A stretch of DNA of 64,000 bases. Origin: Saprospiraceae bacterium. Its GTDB lineage: Bacteria > Bacteroidota > Bacteroidia > Chitinophagales > Saprospiraceae. A program made the translations under genes and the position numbers. This document shows, one piece after another, positions 8,968 through 17,192 of the stretch. The stretch is taken from assembly GCA_020436935.1 (NCBI GenBank), contig JAGQWX010000001.1, positions 310,001-374,000 of the forward strand, read 5' to 3'. Position 1 is the first letter of the stretch; each line of letters begins with the position of its first letter. The notes beneath the pieces were generated by a model. That model made no database searches and was not told the DNA's origin. It saw only the letters and a list, made by a program, of their open reading frames with translations.

Positions 8968-9153
8968 CTGGTGAAACAGTGGAGACTACTCTCATTGTTG
9001 GTATCTTAGTTATCTTTATTCGTTTTAAGGATACCTAAGAAAAAACCTTAAATGAATAAATTAGGTATATATCCTGGATATTTTTGTTAAAGTCTTGAGA
9101 TATTAACAAAATGTATGTATTTTTAAAACCTTGTCCCAATTAAAATTTGAATA

Positions 9154-12141
9154 ATGAAGCCTCTGTCTTTCTGTCTTTCTGTCTTTCTGTCTTTCTATAT
9201 ATTAATTTTCCCAAAACAAATTTGTTCACAAGGGTGTGGTTTATGCATTCCGACAAGTAATTTTTCGAGTAACTATCAACTATGTAATGCAGTAAGTCCA
9301 TCATTCTCCTTTTTAGACAATCTACAGAATACTTTGGTTCCAGCAATCGATGTTGGTGGGCAAATAAATTTAAATGTAAATGTCATTATTGTTCAGAAAG
9401 CAAACGGTACAGGCAACTTTGACATTAATAATTCTACTCATCTTGCCTTTCTAAATTCCCTTTATTCTCATAATAATAACGTGCTGTCGAATTGGCTAAA
9501 CACATCTGGTAATTGTCCTGTTTTCCCTTCCGGGCCATTATTCAGACAAAACTTAAATATAACTCTTATTCCCAATTATGTTATTGTCAAAAATGACTAT
9601 TACGCAAATCATGGAAATGACCCGAATCCTACAATTTTAAATACATATAATAAATCTTTTCTAAATTCAATTGTATCTCTTGCCTCTTTACAACCAAATT
9701 ATAAGTCAAATGCTTCAGATGTAATTTTAACCGAGGGACCTAATATTTATAATGGCCAAATGTACGCCAGTATTACGAATGATGCTTATTCAAATACCCG
9801 AAGACTCATTACTCATAATCCTCGTTTATTTGAAAATTATAATTACAAATTATCCTTGGGTCAAGACCCATTTACCACTTTAAACGACATTTTTTATACT
9901 TTCTTGCATGAGCTTTTTCATCATTTCACATTGCAAGGTAATCAAAACTCTTGTGCCTCAAATATTATGTGCGGAACCAGTTGCGTGGGTGACGCACGCA
10001 ATCAAATAGCTGGATGTCAGGAAGCACGTATTTATAAATCTTTAATGGGATATTTTCATGTAAAAACAGTTGATAATTTTTCAAGTTTTTTAGATCATAA
10101 TGCAGAACTAACACAAAATACCACACTTAATCAGGAAGTTGCTGTCTTTTCTCAACTTGTAATAAAAACAGGAACAACACTTACTATAAATTCCAACGGT
10201 ATCATTAATATGGCAAAAGATCGGCGAATAGTTGTGGAGAGGGGTGCAAAATTGGTCATTAATGGTGGAAAGATTCGTGCATTAGGACCTCAATGGAAGG
10301 GTATAATTGTCGAAGGTAGTTCTTTGGGACAAAATACTCATTTGAGCAATCCTCTCATTCCAAATCAATCTGGTGTTGTTTATGTATATAATGGAGGTGT
10401 GATTGAAGGTGCGAAAGATGCTATTGCTATGGATGCTTATCACATAGCATGGCCTAACACACCAAACTATTATGGAGGATATGCATATTTAAATAATGCA
10501 GTCATCAATAATTGCAATAGAGGCCTTGCCTTTATGCAATATGCGAGAAACGGAAATAAAGATTTAAGTAAAATTACTAATTCAAGTTTTTATAATACCC
10601 CATACGGTATCACGATATGGGCCGATGATGGAGTCATAATAGAGAACACCCTTTTCAACTGTAACCAAGATGGCGTCTATTCACTGGATGCTCAAGTTTT
10701 TGTAAGAGACAATTGTAGATTTAATAATTGTGCAAATGGAATATTCCTGAATGGTACCATTAATTATAGTTATGGTTCTGAAATTGGAATTGGTGGTATG
10801 CCAAATGTTTTTACAACTTGCAATAAATCAATTAGAATTCAATCTCAAAACACAGCAGCAAGTCTTCTTGTATCAAACAACATTGTAAATGGTGGATATC
10901 AAGGCATTTATTTAGACGGTGCTTCAAATTATTATATTTCAGATAACACTATTTCTGTAAGTGAACAAGCTATTAGATGTATTGCAACAGGCAATACAAG
11001 TACCAACATTATTTCTGATAACTTAATCACCGGCGGTTTCAATGGTATTCATTATTCTGGAAACAATTCAGGTGTTCGATATTTGAGAAATTGTTTTCAG
11101 TCCATAATAACATCAGCTATTTATGGATCTTCTGGAGCTAGTGCTTATTCAATTCAAGGAAACGGATCTTGTTCTGCTGATAATTGCTTTAACAATGGAT
11201 CAACACCCGCTTATGTTAATTATGGTAGCCTCGTTACATATGTCCATAATCCAAACTATGTTTGTACCTATCCAAATAATAGCGTCAATATAAACTATAA
11301 TTCTAGTTCATCTTGCTCATATATTGACCCTTGTAGCAGTCAATATTTATTTATCCAAAAGGAAAATATTTATACTGAAAATGTGCTATTACAAAAATTA
11401 GAAGAGTTTAGGATTATTGAGAAAAAAGACGGACAAGCACAAGAAGAAAAGATCAAAATGAAGAATGAAAGGTATACTCTATATCAAGAGTATATCAAAT
11501 TAAAAACCAAAGATGCCGAACCAGAGCTTGACAGAATTGTCGAACTCTTGGATAATGAGGAAGATTTTCAGTTGCAAATTTTATCTTATGGGTTGCGTAT
11601 CCAGCAAGGAAATTTAAATGGTGCCTCAAATTATCTCAACCTTCTTAAGCCCGTGAATAAAGAGCAAATAGATTATATTTTTGCACAGAAACTATATCTT
11701 GAGTTTTTAAAGGGTCCAAACAAATATAAGTTGACAGAAAATGATTATACACGTCTATTAGATAATGCCAAAATTCAACAACCTCTGTACGGACATACCA
11801 GAGCAATCCTTTTTGTTTTAACAGGAACCTTGATAGAATTTGAAACAGAAAATCAATTGCCCGTCTTAGAAAGAAATAAAGACATACAAAATGCAATTCA
11901 ATTTGATATTTTCCCTAACCCACTCTCCAATATATTTAATATTGAAATTCAAAACACAAGAATCGCTTCATTTAACATTTATAGTATACATGGTGAATTA
12001 GTTTACAAACAAGTCATTGAAAATGGGAACTTCAATGGAAGAGTAGATTTGTCCGATAAACCGAAGGGGATTTACTATTTGAAAACATTTGATCTGAACA
12101 ATCAACAAATTATGGAGACTAAACCCTTAATAAAACTTTGA
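9154..12141 (+). CDS. Secreted T9SS cargo: metallopeptidase-like domain, parallel beta-helix, sorting domain
   Basis: A 995-residue exported protein. Residues 1-25 are a signal peptide whose codons contain a fourfold octanucleotide repeat. Residues about 60-300 include HELFHHFTLQG (252-262, an HExxH zinc site) followed by SNIMCG (269-274), resembling a metzincin Met-turn, so a divergent zinc peptidase is plausible though the third ligand is unclear. About 340-740 is rich in N/G with recurring short strands (IIDN.., VNGGYQGIYLDG) typical of right-handed parallel beta-helices. A charged helical segment (about 760-900) precedes a type A T9SS sorting domain (FDIFPNPLSN...GIYYLKTF). The gene is AT-richer than its flanks and lies within the FAH-flanked insert, 3 nt before a second cargo gene. 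Its substrate is unknown. Confidence 0.8.
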   Translation: MKPLSFCLSVFLSFYILIFPKQICSQGCGLCIPTSNFSSNYQLCNAVSPSFSFLDNLQNTLVPAIDVGGQINLNVNVIIVQKANGTGNFDINNSTHLAFLNSLYSHNNNVLSNWLNTSGNCPVFPSGPLFRQNLNITLIPNYVIVKNDYYANHGNDPNPTILNTYNKSFLNSIVSLASLQPNYKSNASDVILTEGPNIYNGQMYASITNDAYSNTRRLITHNPRLFENYNYKLSLGQDPFTTLNDIFYTFLHELFHHFTLQGNQNSCASNIMCGTSCVGDARNQIAGCQEARIYKSLMGYFHVKTVDNFSSFLDHNAELTQNTTLNQEVAVFSQLVIKTGTTLTINSNGIINMAKDRRIVVERGAKLVINGGKIRALGPQWKGIIVEGSSLGQNTHLSNPLIPNQSGVVYVYNGGVIEGAKDAIAMDAYHIAWPNTPNYYGGYAYLNNAVINNCNRGLAFMQYARNGNKDLSKITNSSFYNTPYGITIWADDGVIIENTLFNCNQDGVYSLDAQVFVRDNCRFNNCANGIFLNGTINYSYGSEIGIGGMPNVFTTCNKSIRIQSQNTAASLLVSNNIVNGGYQGIYLDGASNYYISDNTISVSEQAIRCIATGNTSTNIISDNLITGGFNGIHYSGNNSGVRYLRNCFQSIITSAIYGSSGASAYSIQGNGSCSADNCFNNGSTPAYVNYGSLVTYVHNPNYVCTYPNNSVNINYNSSSSCSYIDPCSSQYLFIQKENIYTENVLLQKLEEFRIIEKKDGQAQEEKIKMKNERYTLYQEYIKLKTKDAEPELDRIVELLDNEEDFQLQILSYGLRIQQGNLNGASNYLNLLKPVNKEQIDYIFAQKLYLEFLKGPNKYKLTENDYTRLLDNAKIQQPLYGHTRAILFVLTGTLIEFETENQLPVLERNKDIQNAIQFDIFPNPLSNIFNIEIQNTRIASFNIYSIHGELVYKQVIENGNFNGRVDLSDKPKGIYYLKTFDLNNQQIMETKPLIKL
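9163..9194 (+). repeat. Octanucleotide tandem repeat (CTGTCTTT x4) in signal-peptide codons
   Basis: Four perfect head-to-tail copies of the 8-mer CTGTCTTT begin at the fourth codon of the secreted-protein gene. Because 8 is not a multiple of 3, gain or loss of one unit would shift the reading frame directly after the start. Confidence 0.95.
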
Positions 12142-12144
12142 AGG

Positions 12145-13140
12145 ATGAAAATTATTAATATGAAGCATAAATATTTGCATGCCTTTATTCTCTACTTTTC
12201 AGCTATTGGTATAATATTCTCACAAGTTGGTTCAAGGGAAGACTTTCTATCTTTTGATATTGGTGATCAATACATTTATAAAGGAGAGGCTTGTTGTTAT
12301 AGCGATTGTTCAGTATTAAACTTTGAAAATGCAGTAGAAAAAGAGGGCCATTCATATTTGAGAATGCACACACGTTTAGAATACATGGCTTCAAAAGGAA
12401 TGCCATTAATTGTTGAAGAATATGACTATTACATTTCTCAGAATGGCTCAAAAGTTTATGGGTATTCAGAAGTTGGACCAATAGAAATGTACGACTATTC
12501 ATTGAATGTGGGCGACACTATGCATTTTGATTCTGTTATCATGGAGCACCAGGAGATGCATGAAGAGATGTTTTTTGTTGTGGACAGTACAACTACCATT
12601 GTATTAGAATCTCAACCAAGGAAAGCAAATTATGGACAACTGTTTTACAAGCAAATGAATTCTGAGCGAAGGGATTCTATGGCTTTCGCAACTCTTGAGG
12701 GCTTAGGTTTTCTGCATGTTCAAAATCAACCTTTATACGACTTAACACCATTGGAACAAACATTGTTGGGTAAATTCAAACTTTTAAATATCGAAGGATA
12801 TCCAAATGCAGTTCGTTTCAGGTTTCAAAATGAGCTGGTGGATTTTACACATTGGGATCAAGTTAGAGGATGCGAATTAATTTTGGATCATAACATGATT
12901 GATTCTGCGCCTGTGATTAACATCGCTCAAAACCCTGTCATTGGAGATCGATTGATTTTAACTGGCATTAACGAAACTTCGAAATATATTATTTATGATT
13001 CTAAGGGAGCGAACATCTCTTCAGGATTTGTTGGTAATGAAGGAATAGATGTTTCTGTGCTTTCTTCTGGCATATATATCTTAAAGATCATTGAAGGTAG
13101 TCAACTTGTAAGTTTGAAGTTCGTCAAATTACAGAATTAA
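12145..13140 (+). CDS. Secreted protein with T9SS C-terminal sorting domain
   Basis: A 331-residue protein starting 3 nt after the preceding cargo gene. A hydrophobic signal (KYLHAFILYFSAIGIIFSQ) follows the first residues; an internal ATG at 12160 is an equally possible start. The body (about 25-250) shows no family I recognise. A paired-cysteine segment, GEACCYSDCS, lies near residue 50. Residues about 255-331 form a T9SS sorting domain (INIAQNPVIGD...YIIYDSKG...SSGIYILKI). Base composition matches the upstream gene and is AT-richer than the flanks. Co-transcription and shared secretion suggest the two products act together outside the cell. Confidence 0.75.
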   Translation: MKIINMKHKYLHAFILYFSAIGIIFSQVGSREDFLSFDIGDQYIYKGEACCYSDCSVLNFENAVEKEGHSYLRMHTRLEYMASKGMPLIVEEYDYYISQNGSKVYGYSEVGPIEMYDYSLNVGDTMHFDSVIMEHQEMHEEMFFVVDSTTTIVLESQPRKANYGQLFYKQMNSERRDSMAFATLEGLGFLHVQNQPLYDLTPLEQTLLGKFKLLNIEGYPNAVRFRFQNELVDFTHWDQVRGCELILDHNMIDSAPVINIAQNPVIGDRLILTGINETSKYIIYDSKGANISSGFVGNEGIDVSVLSSGIYILKIIEGSQLVSLKFVKLQN

Positions 13141-13161
13141 ATCACATTCAAGATCAAATCG

Positions 13162-13279
13162 TTATTTAACTTCGCAGTGCAATAACTTCCTCTCTCCAAG
13201 GAATCCTTCGAGAGCATCACCAATTTCTACCTTGCTTACACCCGGAGGAGTACCTGTATAAATGAGGTCGCCTTTTTGT
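13162..13279 (-). repeat. Direct-repeat partner of the remnant at 8850-8967
   Basis: The 3'-terminal 118 nt of the intact FAH gene align without gaps to 8850-8967 with 9 mismatches. Similarity begins exactly at the stop codon and ends about 39 codons in. The repeats bracket the 4.2-kb insert with the two T9SS cargo genes. Confidence 0.9.
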
Positions 13280-13770
13280 AAAGTGAAAAACTTACTTATG
13301 TAAACTATGAGGGTATCAAAGTCAAAAATCATATCTCTGCTATTGCCTTGTTGCTGAACTTCGCCGTTTTTCAACAATTTTATTTCAATGCCTGAAAGGT
13401 CTGTCTCCGTTTTTGGAATGAAATCTCCTAAAATTGCCGATTGATCAAAGGCTTTGGCCAACTCCCATGGGTGTCCCTTGCCTTTTAGTTTTTCCTGAAG
13501 ATCGCGAGCGGTAAAATCTATACCCAGACCGACTTCTTCATAGTAGCCGGAAGCAAATTCGGGAGAAATGTGTTTTCCATTTTTGCTGATTTTCAAAACA
13601 ATTTCGAGTTCATGATGAATTTTTTCTGAAAATGCAGGATGATAAAAGGGTTTGCCATCGATGACTAGGGCCGTAGAAGGTTTCATGAAAATCATGGGTT
13701 CTTCTGGCAAGTCGTTTTTCAGTTCTTTGGCGTGATCGGCATAATTGCGGCCAATGCAGAATATTTTCAT
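13162..13770 (-). CDS. FAH-family hydrolase (acylpyruvase/fumarylacetoacetase-like)
   Basis: A 202-residue enzyme of the fumarylacetoacetate hydrolase family, which cleaves C-C bonds of acylpyruvates or isomerises hydroxy-dienoates using a metal ion. GRNYADHAKEL (7-17), the metal-binding IHHELEIVLKI (51-61), GIDFTARD (83-90) and the C-terminal IYTGTPPGVSK are canonical, and the length matches the small acylpyruvase branch. ATG 13770 is chosen because the conserved strand MKIFCIGRNY starts there. Its last 118 nt are repeated as the remnant at 8850-8967. Before the insert arrived this gene probably lay immediately upstream of metK. Confidence 0.93.
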   Translation of the reverse strand: MKIFCIGRNYADHAKELKNDLPEEPMIFMKPSTALVIDGKPFYHPAFSEKIHHELEIVLKISKNGKHISPEFASGYYEEVGLGIDFTARDLQEKLKGKGHPWELAKAFDQSAILGDFIPKTETDLSGIEIKLLKNGEVQQQGNSRDMIFDFDTLIVYISKFFTLQKGDLIYTGTPPGVSKVEIGDALEGFLGERKLLHCEVK

Positions 13771-13909
13771 CTTTTGTTTTTTGAAGGTCAAATGTAATGA
13801 AATGGGGAAAGTTTGGGGTTTGTATTTTAAACTTCGACCAAGATATGCAGAGTATAGAATAAAACTGTGCACAGCTTAAAATTACGATTACTTTGAAAAT
13901 AACAATGGG

Positions 13910-14440
13910 CTAGATTATAAAGGCCTGACTTACATCAATACTAATGGTACAATCCTCCAATTGAAATTGATTTGTCGTCGTCAACTCATACATACCATTC
14001 TTTAATTGGAAAATATCAACGCTTTCCTGTTCGGGATCAAGAATGAGGTAGTATGGTACACCTTCGTTTTGATAAATATCAAATTTTGTGTTTTTGTCCT
14101 TTATTGCGGTGGAAGGCGATAAAATCTCAACCACCAGCTCAGGCGGAAACTTCAGATATTGTCCTTCTATCGGTTTGCATACAATAAGTAAATCTGGATT
14201 AATTATGGTGTCATTGTTGATGTAATAATCTATTGGTTGATATACTCTGCAATGTGCGCAAGCGGACTGTTTGACAGCCTGCCTTAAAATTTCAGTCATA
14301 GCGCCAGAAATTTCCTGATGACGCGGACTCGGCATAGGAGACATGGCTATTGCAATACCATTGATCAGCTCCCAGCGACCTTCCCATCTTTCGTAATCTT
14401 TAATAGTATAATGTGGAATGAATTCTCTTATTGCAGACAT
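13910..14440 (-). CDS. Uma2-family (DUF820) putative restriction-endonuclease-fold protein
   Basis: A 176-residue protein with the Uma2/DUF820 PD-(D/E)xK-like core: INPDLLIV supplies the acidic residue, PELVVEILSPST the E-x-x motif, and KF.IYQNEGVPYYLILDP the downstream helix and strand. WELINGIAIAMSPMPSPRHQ near the N-terminus is typical. Such proteins are numerous in Cyanobacteria and Bacteroidota; their biological role is poorly defined. No adjacent methyltransferase or toxin-antitoxin partner is seen, so this is not evidently a restriction-modification system. It stands alone between the FAH gene and an HD hydrolase. Confidence 0.88.
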   Translation of the reverse strand: MSAIREFIPHYTIKDYERWEGRWELINGIAIAMSPMPSPRHQEISGAMTEILRQAVKQSACAHCRVYQPIDYYINNDTIINPDLLIVCKPIEGQYLKFPPELVVEILSPSTAIKDKNTKFDIYQNEGVPYYLILDPEQESVDIFQLKNGMYELTTTNQFQLEDCTISIDVSQAFII

Positions 14441-14584
14441 ATTTTGAATTCGTTTATTACAAAAATAAGCATTTTTATGGAGAGCAGGCAGTAATAACTT
14501 GTCACCTGGCCTTGCTGTTTGGGTATAGTTCCAACAGTTGAAAAACAGTTAAAGTCTTTAATGTTTCAAAATTCTAAACTTCAA

Positions 14585-15235
14585 TCAACGCTCTCCCTCC
14601 CACTCCCCATAAAATTGTTCCAGAAAGGTTTCCATAAATTGATGGCGATCTTTAGCCATACGCTTTCCGGTTTTTGTTTTCATTCCATCTTTCAAGAGCA
14701 GAAGTTTTTCATAAAAGTGGTTAATGGTAGGCGCTGTGCTGGTCCTGTACTCTTCCTTGGTCATGTCAAGTTTTGGCGGAATGGCCGCGTCATACATCTT
14801 CCGGTTTTTAAAACCTCCGTAGTTGAATGCTCTGGCAATGCCTATGGCGCCAATGGCGTCCAGGCGATCTGCATCCTGGACAACATCGAGTTCAGGAGAG
14901 GAAAAGGATGAGGATTTGTGTCCCCCCTTATAAGAAACATTCTCTATTATGGCGACCACGTGATTTGTTACATCGGCATCTACTTGCATACTTTGTAGAA
15001 AATTTTTGGACGTTGCCGGGCCAATACTTTCATCGTTGTTGTGGAATTTTGGGTCTGCAATATCGTGGAGCAATGCCGCCAATTCTGCCACATAACTGTC
15101 TGCCCCTTCTTCTGCTGCTATGCGTTTTGTCGTTTTCCACACCCTTTCTATGTGGAACCAGTCATGACCTCCTTCAGCTCCTGAAAGCTGGTTTTTTACA
15201 TATTCGATGGTTTGAGCGATTATTACCTGCTGCAT
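14585..15235 (-). CDS. HD-domain phosphohydrolase (YedJ-like)
   Basis: A 216-residue all-helical HD-superfamily protein. Metal ligands are visible at His28 (HDWFHIERV), His57-Asp58 (LLHDIAD) and Asp121 (QDADRLDAIGA). The last motif and the overall length match the YedJ/YpgQ group, some members of which hydrolyse nucleotides. The physiological substrate is unknown. It appears to be monocistronic. Confidence 0.88.
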   Translation of the reverse strand: MQQVIIAQTIEYVKNQLSGAEGGHDWFHIERVWKTTKRIAAEEGADSYVAELAALLHDIADPKFHNNDESIGPATSKNFLQSMQVDADVTNHVVAIIENVSYKGGHKSSSFSSPELDVVQDADRLDAIGAIGIARAFNYGGFKNRKMYDAAIPPKLDMTKEEYRTSTAPTINHFYEKLLLLKDGMKTKTGKRMAKDRHQFMETFLEQFYGEWEGER

Positions 15236-15286
15236 GCTTTTATTTTCTAAAGCTGCGAAGGTACTTATAAGTAATAAATCACTTGA

Positions 15287-16135
15287 CTATATAGTCTCTG
15301 TTATCTTGAGCATACTCGGAGCAAAGCCAAAATATTTACGAAATGCCGCGCTGAAATTTGAAACTTCCTCATAACCACAAGCGTCAGCAACTTCAGTCAC
15401 TGTATACTTTTGAGTCATCAACATTTGATGGGCTTTTTGCATTCTTTGCTCACCAAAATATTTTCCCGGGGCTACACCGTAAGTTTTTTGAAAAAATCTT
15501 TTGAAACTGGCTTCACTCATTGCACATAAATGAGCAAGTTCTGATATGCTTGTACGGCTGAATTTATGGTGCTCAATTATTTTTTTGCGGTCCAGGATTT
15601 CGGTCTTGTATAGTCTGCTCAATAAGGTAAAAATGGTGTTTTGCCGGTCTGTGCTGGCCAATAAAATCATCAATTCCTTGATTTTCAAAACCAATAATTC
15701 CTCTATCGCAAGGTCTGGATGTTCAATATAAAACAACAAACTCTCAATGTATTGCTCCAACTGCTTATTATAAGCTGTTTTGTACATGTTTATTTTTTGA
15801 ACATTGCGCTGTTGTTTCTCAAGAAAATTGTGGAGATCTTCAAAAATCTTTTCGAGCATGTCCTTTGGCAATTTGACGATGACCAGCTCCACCACTGCAT
15901 CTTTATAATCTTCCAGAAACTTCCCCAAATAGTTGCCACAGTGCAGTACAATACCTTCTCTCTGACCCACCAGCAGGCGATCACTTCCTGAAAGCACCTC
16001 TGTAGTGCCATTGATTACAAAATAAAAACAGGCCTCGTCTGCAAGTGATTCACGGATGGTCATTGGCGCCTTGCCACTCGCTTTAATGATCGTGTCGTGT
16101 CCGAATAGGTTTAACTTTTTATATTCCAATAACAT
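15287..16135 (-). CDS. AraC-family transcriptional regulator
   Basis: A 282-residue regulator. The N-terminal 170 residues form a cupin-like sensor segment with an acidic, helical linker. About residues 180-280 carry the two helix-turn-helix motifs of AraC (ISELAHLCAMSEASFKRFF and VTEVADACGYEEVSNFSAAF followed by RKYFGFAPS). Its start codon shares one base with the stop of the lipoprotein gene upstream (TAATG), implying translational coupling. The effector is unknown. It may regulate its partner gene or the divergent fucosidase operon; the sequence does not decide between these. Confidence 0.92.
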   Translation of the reverse strand: MLLEYKKLNLFGHDTIIKASGKAPMTIRESLADEACFYFVINGTTEVLSGSDRLLVGQREGIVLHCGNYLGKFLEDYKDAVVELVIVKLPKDMLEKIFEDLHNFLEKQQRNVQKINMYKTAYNKQLEQYIESLLFYIEHPDLAIEELLVLKIKELMILLASTDRQNTIFTLLSRLYKTEILDRKKIIEHHKFSRTSISELAHLCAMSEASFKRFFQKTYGVAPGKYFGEQRMQKAHQMLMTQKYTVTEVADACGYEEVSNFSAAFRKYFGFAPSMLKITETI

Positions 16136-17034
16136 TATCCTTTGCTTTTGCTGTTGCCTGTCGCTTTTACTTCCGGAAATGGCTTCAATACAGACGGCTC
16201 AAAACTATCAAATTTGAACTTGCTTATGATCATCTGATGTACAAAATCTGAAGGGTCTGATTTAGGTGCATTGAGGAAAACTGTCTGGCGATGAGGCACT
16301 AAAAAGCCCTCTACATCCTCATATTCATCAAATTTGATGGAACCGTAAAATAGCTGTCCTCCAGGCATTTTGAGATAACTTTCCCTTGTGGTATAAACCA
16401 CGTAAGATAACAGATACGACGACGGGTCGATGTACAGCTTGTATTGGTCATTTTGTCTGTGAGCCTGGAGCTTATGCCAGGTTACAAATACTGTTTCAAA
16501 CTTTTTACCATCCATATTTTCGCTACCAGCATATGTGATGATGGGTGCGGACCTCAATCTATCTGCCAATTCTATAAAATATTGATACGCAGAAAGACCA
16601 AAACGTATTTTTTCATTTGTTTTCAGCTTTCTGGGTTGTCCTTCATTATCCTTTTCATAATAGTTCCAGCTCTGCAAGCCAGCGGTATGACCTTTCTTCT
16701 TCCCACTTTGAAACGCAACGTTTCCATCAAAACTACCCACCTCAAATTTGAAGGACATATCCACTTTTGCATCCGGCCAGGGCTTTCCCATTTTGCCCAT
16801 CATACCTTGCCAGTTGTCGGTCGCTTCAAATTCATACACCTTGTGTTTTTTCAGGTGCTCAAAACCCTGCTTCTTCCACACTTCATCCAACAATAATTTT
16901 CCTTTCGAAATGTTGGCCTCAGATGGGTTTCCTTGTTTTAGCATTGGAGACCTGATATCTGAAAGACAAGAGCTGTAGGACACTATGAGTATCAACCAAA
17001 CCATTCCACCAAAACTTTTTACAATACTGTTCAT
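16135..17034 (-). CDS. Predicted lipoprotein of unknown function
   Basis: A 299-residue protein with a lipoprotein signal (hydrophobic MVWLILIVSYSSC, lipobox Cys23). The mature part is beta-rich, with repeated strand-turn patterns (KVDMSFKFEVGSFDGNVAF, YKLYIDPSSYLLSYVVYTT) reminiscent of the LolA/LolB-like fold seen in many Bacteroidota lipoproteins that follow substrate decay; that similarity is my inference. It ends in a short Lys/Ser-rich tail. It is translationally coupled to the AraC regulator and divergent from the fucosidase operon by 158 nt. Confidence 0.7.
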   Translation of the reverse strand: MNSIVKSFGGMVWLILIVSYSSCLSDIRSPMLKQGNPSEANISKGKLLLDEVWKKQGFEHLKKHKVYEFEATDNWQGMMGKMGKPWPDAKVDMSFKFEVGSFDGNVAFQSGKKKGHTAGLQSWNYYEKDNEGQPRKLKTNEKIRFGLSAYQYFIELADRLRSAPIITYAGSENMDGKKFETVFVTWHKLQAHRQNDQYKLYIDPSSYLLSYVVYTTRESYLKMPGGQLFYGSIKFDEYEDVEGFLVPHRQTVFLNAPKSDPSDFVHQMIISKFKFDSFEPSVLKPFPEVKATGNSKSKG

Positions 17035-17192
17035 TTTTTTTCTTACAAAAATGCCCTGACCAACAGCGTCTGTGTTTATGAAAAAAGCTAACGTAACCCT
17101 GAAAACAGCTCAATAAACGTTTCCTGTTAATTTATGCCTGCATTTTTACCCTTTGTGTCTCCAACATTTCTTTACTTTATAAAAAAGTTTCA

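Larger units (their letters stand above)
8767..9153. other. Gene-less interval: metK promoter, FAH 3'-end remnant and insert junction
   Basis: This 387-nt stretch holds the metK promoter (8819-8848), a truncated copy of the end of an FAH-family gene (8850-8967) and about 185 nt of AT-rich sequence leading to the secreted-protein gene. A TATTTTTG box at 9079-9086 could be its promoter, though I see no -33 TTG. No integrase, RNA gene or terminal inverted repeat is visible. Confidence 0.6.

Noticed and set aside
8968-13161. Insert as an insertion sequence or integrative element.
   Set aside because: No transposase, integrase or terminal inverted repeats are visible; only the FAH direct repeats suggest an insertion event.
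13910-14440. Uma2-family nuclease as part of a restriction-modification or toxin-antitoxin system.
   Set aside because: No methyltransferase, specificity or antitoxin gene is adjacent.
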